Of a DNA stretch of 64,000 nucleotides, positions 24,095 through 36,374 are shown piece by piece; within the stretch, counting starts at the first letter, position 1; each line of letters begins with the position of its first letter. Below the pieces are notes generated by a model, which made no database searches, had not been told where the DNA came from, and worked only from the letters and a program-made list of their open reading frames with translations. The stretch spans positions 317,801,344 through 317,865,343 of the forward strand of contig CM054060.1 in the NCBI GenBank assembly GCA_028641055.1, written 5' to 3'. Position numbers and translations under genes: made by a program. The DNA comes from Alopecurus myosuroides. Taxonomy: Eukaryota > Streptophyta > Magnoliopsida > Poales > Poaceae.

Positions 24095-25958
24095 ATGGAT
24101 CCCGGTATGTGCTTCGTTTTCTCCGCAATCTAGGGCTATTGGTTGATTTGATCTCATGTCTTTTGATATTCCATGTGTTTTTAGAGGAACATCCACATGC
24201 TAGTGTCATCTATCCTCTAGGGTTCCTCCCATTGCACTAAATCGTCGTTTTAGATTCATTGCAGGCCCCAGATTTAGATCTGTTTTCGAAAATTCCGAAG
24301 GCCGGAAATTTCCGCCCCAGGACCGGAATTTCCGCCCCCGGAAATTTCACCTGTGGCCGGAATTTCCGCCCTCCTGAATTTCCGCACCAGAGACCAGAAT
24401 TTCCGGCCTGCCCTGAATCTCTAACTGAGATCTGCATTATCCACTTCTATGAGTTGTGAGCCACCGTTTTTTATTTCCTTTTGTTTGTTTTTCTTTGCGT
24501 TTTTCCTGCTTTCCTCGCAGATAGTTCAAGCTCTAGGCCTACCAAGTTGGTTAGCATGCGCAAGAGACTCCGTCACCGGAAGGAAGATGCTGAGGGGACT
24601 CTAGTCGATGAGGCTGAGACTCGACGCCGTGTGAGGGATGCTAAGAAGGCTTATGAGCGTAAACGTGATGCCACCAGGGCAGCTCGCAAAGCTGGTAGGC
24701 AGCAGGGGAAGGAAACTCTTAACTTGGCCACCATGTCTGTTCCTGAATTCAAGGCATGGAGGGCCAAGGCCTGGTACACTGAGGGACCTCAAGACCCCAC
24801 CATCGACTCTTGCTTCTGGCACGTTGAGCAGGAGACGCTATTCAAGCAAGTGTATACTGTGATGAGCAAGCAAGTCTGTCCCATGAAGTTTATCAACTTC
24901 GCTCATCTGGCTGCCAATCCTGCATACTTCAACAACTCTGTCCAGCTGGCCGAACTTCTTGGTCTGCGTCACCTCATGGAGACCAAATGCTCCTACAACG
25001 TCACTTTCATCCAGCAGTTCTTCTCCACACTGGTCTTTGATGAGTCTGAGGATATTGGTATGTCTTGGATGTCTGGCCCATATTTGCTGACCGCCAACTT
25101 TCATGACTTTGCTGTTGAGCTCGGGTATCCCTTTGCTTGTCTTCACACTCCTCAGGGTCATCGCATGCATGTTCACGTGATGGAGTATGAGAAGAACAGA
25201 CTGTCTGAACTGTATGGTTCCAATGGTGTTATTGGCTCTGCAAAAGGACTCTTCCCCATCTATGACATCCTGCTGCGTATGTTCAGGGAGACTATTGCCC
25301 CGAGTGCGGGCAATAATGATGCTATTCGTGGTGGCCTGGTCAACCTCATGTACCACGCCTTCCTGACCTTCACTGAGGGTGACATGACTGATACTGAGCG
25401 CCACAAGATTGATGTGATGGACTTCATCTTCAATGAGATCCACTTTGCTCTCTTCCACCGCAAAGTGCACCCTATGCTCCTTACATCATGAAGCTCATCA
25501 AGTCTCGTTATCCTTCTGAACTCCGTGAGGACCTCGAGCTAGACTGTGACGAGCACAAGGATGTCACTCTGTACAAGAAGGCCGCCCACACTCAGCAGGC
25601 TGCGCATGATGTTGGCGCCACGGGTCAGGGTCACCATGATCCTCGCATGCATCCTCTTCCACCCGGCACCAAGAAGCGCTAATGGCTTGCTCGTGCCATT
25701 GAGAAGGTGATGTGCATGAGTGTCTGCATCCACAAGGAGAACTACAACGCCTATGTTGAGCGCCGCAACATCCAGGAGAACCAGCGCTCCATCATGACAG
25801 CTCTCAACATTCCAGATGTGCCTGCTCCTCTCCCTCCCAGGATTCCATACAAGAACTGGAACAACCGCGACATTGACTGGGATCTCGGTGTGGATGATGA
25901 TGAGGACATTGCCTCTCCCAGCGAGAAGGAAGAAGAAGACGAAGACACCCAGGCCTAG
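24095..25958 (+). pseudogene. Spliced extra 3' gene ('env-like' by position) of Sirevirus 2
   Basis: Exon 1 is ATG GAT CCC G (24095-24104), followed by donor GTATGT. The intron is 24105-24520 (416 nt) and ends TTCCTCGCAG. Exon 2 continues in frame with SSSSRPTKLVSMRKR, then an Arg/Lys-rich helix, then a conserved core (about 24740-25480) with CFWHVEQETLFKQVY and ISWMSG-like segments shared with the gene of Sirevirus 1. A frameshift near 25485 and a TAA at 25680-25682 break the frame. The rest ends in an acidic tail (EEEDEDTQA, stop 25956-25958). Without these two lesions the protein would be about 480 residues. No membrane segment or signal peptide is visible. Function unknown. Confidence 0.7.
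24285..24415 (+). repeat. Palindrome cluster inside the intron of the extra gene
   Basis: Repeated GGAATTTCC and GGAAATTTCC units with flanking CCGG and CCGCCC, about six copies, inside the 416-nt intron. Sirevirus 1 has its own motif at the matching place. Confidence 0.65.
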
Positions 25959-26260
25959 AGTTTGCTCTATGGGGCGTAGTACTCTCTTTTCTCTTTTTGG
26001 TATCCTGATGCCAAAGGGGGAGAAGATCTAGATGATCGCGGGGATTTGCTAGGGTGGGTTTTGTTCTTTATTGCCCTTTTTATCGTTTCGTGCGTCTTTT
26101 TGAACTTCGTCTCATCGTACTCGTTATTAGTGGGTTTGCTTGTGTGAACTATTATTATTAGGAGGCATGTCTCCTATATATGCTATCTGTGGTGTTCTAC
26201 TTTCCATCGCATGCATTGTTAGTTTATTCCCTTGCAAATAACCGTGTTTTCATCACTCAC

Positions 26261-26275
26261 CAAAAAGGGGGAGAT
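26261..26275 (+). other. Polypurine tract of Sirevirus 2
   Basis: CAAAAAGGGGGAGAT immediately before the 3' LTR. An identical tract precedes the left LTR at 15704-15718. It primes plus-strand DNA synthesis in this family. Confidence 0.8.
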
Positions 26276-27655
26276 TGAAAGCTCATGATCCCTCTAATGA
26301 TTTTGGTGATAATAACAACACGGGTATCTACTCTCTAACAATGTTGTTTAAGTCTGTGCAGCTGATCTCTCAGATGATTATTGATATATTCTTATAAAAA
26401 GATCAAAGAGGAGTTCTGTATTCTGGATTTACTGCCACCGGATTTTTTAGTGACTACACCGGAAATTCCGGTGCTTATGGGGCGGAATATCCGGCCCACG
26501 CACCGGAATATTCCGGCCTTTCTGGCAACTTCGAAACGACCAAGTTATTCTCCCTCTGCCCGCGCACAAAAGCTGGGGCAGAAATTTGCCCCGGAAATTC
26601 CGGTGCAAATATCCGGCCCTCTGGTACTTAGAAGAAATTGGAGTTTTCTCAGATGCCCGCGCACAGAGATGGGGGCGGATTATTGTCCGGAAAATTCCAG
26701 GCCCGGATTATTCAAATATCCGCCCCCGGATTATTCAAATATACGGCCCTGGTCCTTAGCGATTTTCAGCATGGTGCTGGTGCCCGCGCGCCGAGATGGG
26801 GGCGGAAATTTCCGCCCCCGGAAGTTTCAAAAATCCGCCCCCGGACTATTCAAATTTTCGGCCAGGTCAGACCGGAAATTTCCGGTGCTAACACCGGAAT
26901 ATTCCGGCCCTGACACACTACAACGGTCAGAATTTGGAGGATCCTATAAATAACTGTCTTCTTCCTCTAGATAGGTAGCTCGCCCATTCCTCTCTCTCCT
27001 CCATTGTTGAAGAGCTCAAAACGCCCCGATCTCCCTCCTCCTCCAACCAAAGTCGATGCCCTTCAAGGATCTCATGGAGGAGGACTAGATCTACCTTTCT
27101 ACCAAGCCAAAAATTGTGTTCCCACACCATAACTCTTGGGATCTTGTAATCTCTTGGTTTCCATGTCATCCAAGGGAAACCCTAGTGCTTGTAGCTTCCA
27201 CCTTGTAGCAAGAAGCTTCCGATTGTTGAGAGCCTCCATCTCACTTGTGGAGTATCCTCAACCTCTTGTAAAGGTTTGGTCAGCGCCTTCAAGTCGACCT
27301 CATAGTGGAAACGAGAATCTCCCTCACCCGAGAAGCTCATGGAGAATAAGGTGTGCACATCCGTGCTATCGAGGAGCACCTAGGTGGCTCCCCACCTCTC
27401 CAACGTAGACCTACTTCTTTCAAGAAGGAACTACGGGAAACATATCCTTGTCTCCGTGTTTTCACTTGTGGTTATCTTGTGCCTTGCATTTACTTCCGTT
27501 GCTACTCGTTACTTGTCACATAGGGTGTTCACTTAGTTGCACAGTTAGATAACCAAGCTTTTAACTTTCCAAAGCCCCCACTAAAGTTGAAAAAGAATTA
27601 AAATTTGTAGGTCACCTATTCAACCCCCCCTCTAGTTGACCTTTGTGTACTTTCA
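26276..27655 (+). repeat. 3' LTR of Sirevirus 2
   Basis: Begins TGAAAGCTCATGATCC directly after the polypurine tract and ends TGTGTACTTTCA, about 1380 bp. It keeps the palindrome cluster (about 26450-26910) and TATA box (26945-26952) of the 5' copy. Confidence 0.9.
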
Positions 27656-28813
27656 CATACATATATAACCTGTTAGTATAGATGGCATTGAACTTAGTAG
27701 AATTCTTTAGTGATATTCATCAAATGTTTTACTCGGATGATTATGGATAAAACTACTAAGTTAATTAATCGCCTGGGTGGACTGAGCTTGGTAGGCTGTT
27801 TAATTTGAGTGTCTCCTCAGATTCATTTATATGGTTCAACTTGAGGTGTTCACTTGTGGTATGCCACCCAAGAACAAAGAGATTTCAATTCACTTTCTAT
27901 TTGATTTCTTTTCATGCAACCTCTAGACATATGGGGTCTGTCTCGATCAACTAAGTTGTGAGAGTTTAACCTGTTGGCTTGACAAGCAGATGTAGGGGGT
28001 ATATAGGTATGGGACGGGTATTGCCGGTAGGTTAAATTCTTCTCCTAAAATATCTTGTCTCGATCTTCTCCTTTCCTTAATACACCCAGAGTGTATAAGA
28101 TGTTTGGGTTAATTGAGTTTAAAGGTGAAAGTTCACAACCTCTACGGAGTCAACAAACTAAGATCTTAGCCGTGTCCTCACTTGTGGACAACTATGAGCA
28201 ACTGAACAAGGAAATGACGGAAGAATCTCATCACGCCAATTTCGTAATAAAAATTTTGTGGGTGAACAGGGGTAGAATATTTCACTGGTTTCATTCAGTG
28301 ACACTCCTTAATTTATTTTTGGTTCACTGAATTCCAATCAGTGGTACCCATTCAAGATGAAAATGTTTTAGAAAAACTTATAGGAGAAAACAGGCTTTAT
28401 GCAAACTTAGCCAAATATTCATCTAGTTATAGTCTTGCCACCTATATCCACCATAGTTTCATTTGACAGGACAATAAATTATACTGAACCCTTGTGGATG
28501 CATATTCCATATTGAAGATGGATCTGATGACAAGTGAGCAATTCGTTTGGGATCTCGAGTCTACCCGCCAACATGTTTTTCATGTGTGTTGTACTATGTT
28601 TTTTTTCATGTAATACTATGTATCATGCTAGTCTTCTCAGACTAGGAAACTTGTAATAATGTTATTATGTAAAGACCGGAGCATGTGATGTAATAGTTTT
28701 TGACGCATTTGCATGATATTTCATCTTGTATTGTGGTGCTAGCAATTGAACCAGGGACTAGCATAGTAACACAGTTGTTCTTGCATTATTTTAAATATGG
28801 GAACGGTACAAAA
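27656..28813 (+). repeat. Probable LTR of an older LTR retrotransposon
   Basis: The stretch ends ...GAACGGTACA (28810) just before TGGTATCTGAGCA, an iMet-type primer site with one change. A TATA-like GGGGGTATATAGG lies near 27995. The 5' edge is not clear; it may be at TGTTAG near 27672 or may have been removed by Sirevirus 2. The matching internal part continues at 37747. There is no coding support. Confidence 0.5.
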
Positions 28814-28826
28814 TGGTATCTGAGCA
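28814..28826 (+). other. Primer-binding site split from its element by a Gypsy-type insertion
   Basis: TGGTATCTGAGCA; the last five bases (GAGCA) correspond to TAGCA at 37747-37751, so this is where the 28827-37746 element inserted. Confidence 0.65.
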
Positions 28827-30217
28827 TGATACGTCTCCAACGTATCTATAAATTCTGATGCTCCATGATGATATAATGCCAATTGCTACATGTTTTCCCC
28901 CTTATTTATAGCATTTTTACACGTTTTCTGGGATTAATCTATTAACAAGATGCCATAGAGCCAGTTCCCTATTTTCTTTTGTTTTTAGTTTCAGAAAAGT
29001 TGTTCTGGAAATATTCTCGGAGTTGGAAAATTCGAAAGGCAGAAGTCTTAAAAGTCTCGTAAGCTTCCAGAAGTCCCGAAGAGCCCCGTAGGGGGGCCAC
29101 AGGGTGGCCACACCATGGGGTGGCGCGGGTCCCCCTAGCCGCGCCACCTGGTGGTGTGGGCACCCTGGACACCCCCCCCCCGTCATCGCCCTTTTGCCTA
29201 TTTATACTCCCTCAAGGGAAAACCCTAAATACATCGACCTTTTCAACAAAATACATCCGTAGTTCCGCCGCCGCCACCGACAAGTTTCGGGGGACAGATC
29301 TCTGTTCTGGCACCCTGCCGGGACGGGGAAATGCGCCCGGGAACCATCTCCATCGACTCCACCGTCATCTCCATCGCCGTTGTTGACTCCTATGATGAGG
29401 AGGGAGTAGTTCTCCCCCGAGGCCGAGGGCTCTACCGGTAGCTATGTGGTTCATCTCTCTCACATGGTGTGATCTATATGTGATCGTGAGTTTTGTAATC
29501 TAGTTGAATAAGTAGATGTTAATCTTCATATTGTGCTACTCAAGTGTTTTATTAATATAAACTTTGGAGTCACCTTGTCCCGCGGTGTGAAGGTGACAGT
29601 GTGCACATCGTGTGTGTGTCCTCTATGAATTGTGGTGTTTGTCTAGTACCTTCTAGGGCGCTCATAGTGACAGCGTGGGGTTAACTAGACATGGGAATAG
29701 TTACTTTAAGGAATGCTTTTTGCAGTCCTACGCAATTATTAGTGTTCTATATCCAAGCGGAGAGGGTTAAGAGTAGCATAGTGAAGAGAAAATATTTAGT
29801 TACTAAATTATGTGATCATTGTTGAGAGGGTCCACTAGTGAACGTATGATCCCTAGGCCTTGTTTCCAAGCATTGAAACACTGTTTTCCGCATGTTCTGC
29901 TACATGTTTGCTTGCTGCCATTTTTATCTCAGATTGCTATTATCACTTATTATCATCCATATTACTTGCATTTTACTCTCTCTTTGCCAAAGTAGTGCAC
30001 CTATACAACTGATAATTGTATTAGGTGTGTTGGGGACACAAGAGACTTCTTGTATCTTAATTGCAGGGTTGCTTGAGAGGGATATCTTTGACCTCTACCT
30101 CCCTGAGTTCGATAAATCTTGGGTGATCCACTTAAGGGAAACTTTCCGCTGTTCTACAAACCTCTGCACTTGGAGGCCCAACGCTGTCTACAAGAATAGA
30201 AGCGTGCGTAGACATCA
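28827..30217 (+). repeat. 5' LTR of the Gypsy-type element
   Basis: TG...CA, about 1391 bp, matching 36375-37746 with many small differences. It contains the TATTTATACTCC string near 29200, a likely TATA region. Confidence 0.85.
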
Positions 30218-30227
30218 AGCTCTTTTC

Positions 30228-30245
30228 TGGCGCCGTTGCCGGGGA
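30228..30245 (+). other. tRNA-Asp primer-binding site
   Basis: TGGCGCCGTTGCCGGGGA complements the 3' end of plant tRNA-Asp; it sits 11 bases after the 5' LTR. Confidence 0.8.
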
Positions 30246-30336
30246 GGTAAGGTAAAAGGTACTCACATCCTCGGGTGTCAGTGCTCGAAGTTATTTCCTT
30301 TAGATCCTGCAATTATATCTTTTTGTTTCTTGTTTT

Positions 30337-32843
30337 TGAAGTGGTCGTTGCATAGAAGACAAAAAATTTCCTACGCAAGAGACACCCGAAAGGCCAAGAT
30401 CTAATCTAGGAGATGAAAGCAACGGGCATAGAGAGAGTCTTAAGAAGAACATACCCTCGAAGACACAAAGATTTACGAGATCAAATCTCGTTGTAGGTGT
30501 AGTCGTACTCACACCGATCCCGAGAGCGAGAAGATGTGCACCGCAATCCGGCGGTGCCTCCGTGATTACGGATGGCACCCGCCGGGTTCGGGGCCGGGTT
30601 TGGCCCCCCATACCCACACCCGGCCGTCCTCCCCGCCACCACGACCCGCCCCCATACCCGCCATTGGGTCCAAAAATCCACCAGACCCGCGACCCGGCCG
30701 GGTGCGGGGGACCCGATTGGTACCCATGACGAAGGTGCACAACGCCGGTGGCTAGGCGCGACGAGGACATGACGAAGGCCGGAGGAAGGGCCGAGAGAAT
30801 CTGCTCTGCGTCGTCCCGCACGTCCTGCAGCACCGGTGGTGGCGAAGTCCGGAGGCGTCCGAGAGGGACGAGCCCTAGCCCCTGGCGGCGGGGAAGGCGC
30901 CGGTGAACGACGGGACGGTACTGGAAGGAGAGGCGACGACCGGTGATTGGTGGGGGAGGGGAGGATGCATATTGGAGAGGGGAGTGTGCGCCTCCACCTC
31001 TAGTTCGTCGATGTGAAAGACGAGAGGAGGACGAGCGAGCAAGGCTTGCAGTGCGGGGACTAGATCGAGGGATGAGCGATGGGATCTGGGAGTCGTTCTC
31101 GTGCGTGCGTGTGTTGTGTTGTGTGCGTACGTTGGACCTGGACAGGGAGAGAGAGTGGTTGGTGGGAGGATCTGATAGGAAAATAAAAGAAAATCAAGGG
31201 GGCAACTATAAGATGGCAGGTATATTTAGGGTTATAGTCGGGTCCGCGGGTTGGATGGTACGGGTTTGGCACTCCCATACCCGCACCCGTTAGACCCGAT
31301 GGGACTGAGTTTTTACCAATAGACAGACCCACATTTTTTTTCAAACCAAACCCTCCCCATTTAAGGCGGTTCCCTATCGGGTTTGCGGGTTTCGGGTACC
31401 CATTGCCATCCGGATCCGTGATCGGTAACACGTATGGTTGATGATGATCTCCGTTCCCTCGATCCAGCAAGGAAGCGGAACTAGAGGATCCCTCGGAACT
31501 CCAGCAGCACGACAGCGTGGTGGTGGTGAAGAATCCCACGGTCAGGGCTTCTCCAAGCCGGAGACCATGGAATGGAGCAGCGGGTGGAGAGGGAGTGAGG
31601 TGGGCAAGTGTGTTTGAGAGAGGGAGCTCATGCCCTCTATTTATAGGAGAGGGGGGAGGCAGCCCAAGGGGGGTGCGGCCAGCCCATGGGTGTGCCTCCA
31701 CCACTTCCATCATCATGTGGGTGGACACTCCACTCACATCCACTCATCCTTCCTTTATTTCCCACTTAGAAAATCCAAGAGTTTTTCTTTAATAAATAAA
31801 TAAAACATTTTTATTTCTTTATTTATATTTATTAATTCCATTAACAAACATTTTCATATAGCACCTCGAATCATTTGTTAATTTTATTAACAACCATTCG
31901 ACGAAAAACCCCTTGAACCATTTCAATTTTCCCTGAAACAATTTCGGTGCTGCCCAAAACATTCTTCGACATTCTGTATCCTCTCAAATGTGTCATCGAA
32001 CCTTAAGTGTGTCAGCCTACGGTTCGCGAATAATGCAAAAATGATCGAGACTCCTCTCCAATCAATAATCAACAGCGGGATCTGGAGATCCGTGATGACT
32101 CCTATATATTCAACGATGAATTTCGTGATCGTGTGAACCTTCAACGTCTTAACTATTTCCCTTTGTCTTGCGATATTTTACTTGTCCGATATCCGATCAT
32201 CGGTATCAACCATACCTTGTTCGATCTCGTTACCCGACAAGTACTCTTTTCTCGTTTCCGTGATATGACATCCTTGTGATCATATCACGTTCTTGCAAGC
32301 GGTGTCGATGTGATATCACCGAGAGGGCCCAGGGTATATCTCCCCATCATTTTGGATGGAAAAATCCCACTCTTGATCCATGAGCTTCAAATAACACTTT
32401 CCTTATACCTAATGCCACCTTTATAGTCACCCTGTTAGGTGTGATGTTTGATGTCATCAAAGTACTCTTTCGGTATTAGTGATTAACATGATCTCATAGT
32501 CTAAGGAATAATGTAACTCCGAATGTAAGACATAACAACAAAACTAAATGACCTGATCGTATTGTTATACTTAGTTAGGGTCTAAGTTCATCACGTCATT
32601 CTCGTAATGACATGATCCCGTTATTAACAACATTCAATGTCTATGATCATGAAACCTTGATCATCTAATAATCAATGAGCTTGTTAAAATAGAGGCTTTA
32701 CTAGGAACGTTTGTTGTTTATTAATCACACATGTATTAACGTTTCCGGTTAATACAATTCTAGCATGAGAAATAAAAATTTATCATAAACAAGGAATGAG
32801 ATAATAACCACTTTATTATTGCCTCTCGGGCATATTCCCTTCA
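30337..32843 (-). mobile_element. Solo LTR of the Angela-like Copia family
   Basis: TGAAGTGGTCG to CATATTCCCTTCA, matching the LTR at 13012-14653 throughout, apart from the hAT-like insertion. It is flanked by a perfect 5-bp duplication GTTTT (30332-30336 and 32844-32848). No internal Copia sequence is present, so LTR-LTR recombination has removed it. It lies inside the internal region of the Gypsy-type element. Confidence 0.9.
30567..31414. mobile_element. hAT-like non-autonomous element with 8-bp target duplication
   Basis: It is flanked by TCCGTGAT on both sides (30559-30566 and 31415-31422). The ends are TACGGATGGCA and, reversed, TCCGGATGGCA, so the terminal repeats are imperfect. The sister LTR (near 13229-13240) has a single TCCGTGATCGG at this place, which shows the empty site. 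GC-rich, 848 bp. No transposase frame was recognised. The 8-bp duplication points to hAT; the family is not identified. Confidence 0.75.
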
Positions 32844-32861
32844 GTTTTCACTAGTTAGGCT

Positions 32862-33490
32862 TAATGGAAAACAACAAAAATATGGGAGAGCTTTATAATC
32901 TTTATCTTGAGTTAGGACATGAAGTGTTGAAAGAGAAAATTAAAAAAACCTATGGAACTTTATTTGCATGCTAATAGCAATGTTATTAGTATGAAGGCTT
33001 TGAGCACTATTATTTCTAATGCTATGGAAAAGTCTAAGCTTGAGGAAGATAGTCTTGATATTTTTAGTCCCCCAAGGATGGAGGAACATATTTACTTTGA
33101 TGATACTTTGCCTCCAATATATGATGATTATAATGATTGTGGTATTCTAGTTCCACCTGTTTACAATGATAAATATGATATTTTCAGTCCACCTACTATT
33201 GAGGAGAAATTAATTATGATTGCAAAATGCCTCCTATGTTTGATGATTATGGTGATGAGAATGAAAATGATAGCTATTCTGATAAATTTTCTCCCACTCG
33301 TATTAATGAAAATGACTATGCTTATGTGGAGAGTAATAATTCTTTTATGCATGTGGCTCATGATAAGAATTTTGTGTGTGATAATTATATTGTTAATTTC
33401 ATTCATGATGCTACTGAAAGTTATTATGAGAGAGGGAAACATAATTATATGCATCTCAATGATATCAACTTTCCCCTCTTTATAGTTTAA
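32862..33490 (+). pseudogene. Short acidic ORF of the Gypsy-type non-autonomous element
   Basis: From ATG 32862 the frame reads MENNKNMGELYNLYLELGHE and breaks near 32945. It continues at 32952-33230 (SLDIFSPPRMEEHIYFDDTLPP) and, after another shift, 33227-33490 (MPPMFDDYGDENEND, ESYYERGKHNYMHLNDINFP). It is rich in Asp, Asn and Tyr with repeated (D/N)IFSPP-like units. It is not gag, protease or pol. I recall similar small frames in other Triticeae non-autonomous elements but cannot name a function. Confidence 0.5.
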
Positions 33491-36360
33491 ATTTTTGAAG
33501 TTGCACTTATTTTGCTTTCCTATGCTTGTTGCTTTGTGTTTTCATGACTTGTTTTCTACAAGATTATTTTTCATAGGAAGCGGGTTAGACTTAAATTTGT
33601 TTTACATTTTCTTCTTGATTCTCTCTTTTGCTTCAATTCATATTTCTCATGTGAGCATCTTCTCAAATTATCATGCCTAGCTAAAAGGATTTAAACAAAA
33701 GCACTTCTTGGGAGATAACCCATGTTTTTATTTTTGCATTATTTTTCTCTGTTTTCTTTGAGTCAAGGGGTTGTATACTTCTGTAGAAACTCCTTTGTAT
33801 CTTTCTTTTCATGTTTTCGTAGTGTCAAGTAAATTTTCTTACGAAAGTTGGAGTTGGTTTTCGGATTTCTACGCAGAAAACAGATTTCTCCTGTCCACCG
33901 TAAAACATCGTATAAAATCCTGGAAGATCAGAATTATCTGAAATTTTCTGTGCGTGTTTCTAAGATAATTCCGCAACTTTTCTTAGTTGACTACTTTGTG
34001 ATTTGAGCAACAGAAGATTTTAGAAAAAAATCATCTTTACCTACTGTCCTGTTTTGACAGATTTCTGCCAATAATTGCATTTGCCTCTTAATCTCTTTGT
34101 TTTGGTGTTCTTTTGAGATTTTTTTTTAAAAGAAGTTGTGACAGTAGCTAATGTGTTTATGAGTCTTAGTCTTGTGTTGAAACTGAACCATGTGAATTTA
34201 TTATTACGATTGCACTAATGTTGCTAATGAAGATTGTGAGAAGTTTGGTGTGAAGCAAGTTTTCAAGGGTCAAGAGAAGAGGATGATATGACGTGATCAG
34301 GAAGAGTGAAGAGCCTAAGCTTGGGGATGCGCCGGTGGTACATCCCAGAAAATTCCAAGAATTCTCAAGCTCTAATCTTGGGGGTTCACAAGGCACCCCC
34401 TTCTTCATCGACAAATTATCAGGTCACTTCTAGTGAAACTATATTTTTATTCGGTCACATCTTATGTGCTTTACTTGGAGCATATTTTATTTTTTGCTTT
34501 CAGTTTGTTTAGTTTTATTTGCTGTAGTTTATGGTTGGATATTATCATACTTGTATGGGAGAGAGACAAGCTCCGTTTTCATTGTTTAGAACACTATAGT
34601 TTTCATTCTTATTGTTCTGTGAGTGTTCACTTTTTGCTAGTACTACGTTTAGCCTTTGTTTTCATGCACCTCTTCTTCAGAGCTGTTAGTTTTAGTAGTT
34701 TTATGTGAGTAACCTAATTTTCTTGTTGTATCATGTAGAGTATTTTTGTAAAGCATGTCTTGTATGGTGCTTGTTGGGAAAAGAAATTGCTGCTTGAGGT
34801 AGAATTTATAACGGTGCGGGTAGAAGCTTGTATAGACCGTGGCTAGAACTTTTTCATGCCATACTAAATGTTATTTTAGTTTTAAAGCCTTGTGGTTATT
34901 GAGTAGCATGAATATACTCAAATAGCTGAGTGTTTAATATGCCATTGAAAGATTCATGAGTTGTTCTTGTCATAGTAAAGCATAAATTTATGGTATTCTC
35001 TTTCGAATGTTTTATTTGGTTGACTTGGCGCATGCTCACACCATGTTTATGACTATGAACCAGTCACGAATAGCCTCTATGACCACTTAGTTTTTGAACT
35101 TGTGATACCGCTTATGCTTTAATTGATGATGTTTATGTCGCTATGCATGATTATGGCTCTTATGCTCTCTTGATTTGTCGCTCCTAGTCTTTTGCTAGCC
35201 TCCACCTACACCGAGTATGAGCTCTCCTCGTGCATCCAACTCCCTAAAACCAAGTTTTCCCATTGTGTCCACCATACCTACCTACATGTGGTATTTAACT
35301 TCCACTCCAAGTAAATTGCTCATGTGCTACCTTTAAAACTTTCAAAATTACTCTTGTTTTGTGTTCCTGTTTTTGCTTATGAAGACGTAAATAGAGAATC
35401 TTTATCTCACTTGTTGATTGGATTTCACACCCTGAACTAGTGGCTTCATCCGCTTATCGAATTTATAAAAGAGCTGGCAGCGGGGTGCCCAGCCCCAAAT
35501 TAATGCAAACAAATTCTCCTCACTATTTTTGCCCCTGATTTATCAGTCAAAGCATAATTGTGTAAACAGAAGAGAAAGAGGGATGACCTTCTACCCAGAT
35601 GCGTCCTTCATATGGGATCCGCTCTTGTGAATCCAGTTGGCTTGTGACATACTGTATTTTCTGTTTACCATTCGTTGACATTAGCATACATCTCCCAAAA
35701 TATAGACACTCCTCCATGGTATGTGATTGTTGGCAGGCACCCGATTATTCCGTTAGCCATGGTTTGTGAAAGATGGATGGGAGGAGTGTCAAACTTTTAA
35801 TACCTCTATTTAATAAAATAAAAAGCTCTAGCACATGAGTGATCCATGCTTCCCTCCTCTAAGGGCCTTTCTTTTACTTTTATGTTGAGTCTCCATCTTC
35901 TAACTTTATGCACAGTTGAGAGAGCATTTTTGCCATTCTGAGTTTTATGTGCATTTGTCCCATAAACATCAATAATTGATTCATGTTGTGCTATTGTTCG
36001 TTCTCAAATTATTTGCTCTAGTCTTCCTCATGAACTTTGAAGGTGTCCTGACATTTATGTTTTGTCCCACTCTTAAGGACTAGCGAAATACCACTTTGCC
36101 ATGCTTTCTCTATACTTGAAACAAACATATATCTTTCTTTGCATTATTATCCATGATCTTTTATTTGAGATACTCTTCATGATGCAAAGTGATTGCTATG
36201 CTTTATTATTAAAGTTCTATTATCATGTTTGTGTTTAAAGTTCTATGATCTTAGCTTACATATGCTTTTACATTATAATGATCAAGTTTATGTTAGTAGC
36301 ATGTCACCTTAGAAATTAATTTGTTTTATCGTTTACGTACTCGAGGACGAGTAGGAACTA
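33491..36360. other. Non-coding 3' internal region of the Gypsy-type element
   Basis: About 2.9 kb, AT-rich, with short unassigned reading frames only. It ends in CGAGGACGAGTAGGAACTAA and the polypurine tract, as usual for this family. Confidence 0.6.
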
Positions 36361-36374
36361 AGCTTGGGGATGCT

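Larger units (their letters stand above)
15719..27655 (+). mobile_element. Sirevirus-type Ty1/Copia retrotransposon 2
   Basis: Order: LTR (15719-17112), iMet primer site, gag, protease, integrase, RT, RNase H (to 23215), palindrome-rich spacer with a TATA box, spliced extra gene (24095-25958), polypurine tract, LTR (26276-27655). The LTRs look very similar with scattered differences, so insertion is fairly recent. Frameshifts in gag and stops in protease, between integrase and RT, and between RT and RNase H make it defective. It belongs to the same lineage as Sirevirus 1 but to another family, since LTRs and palindromes differ. Confidence 0.9.
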
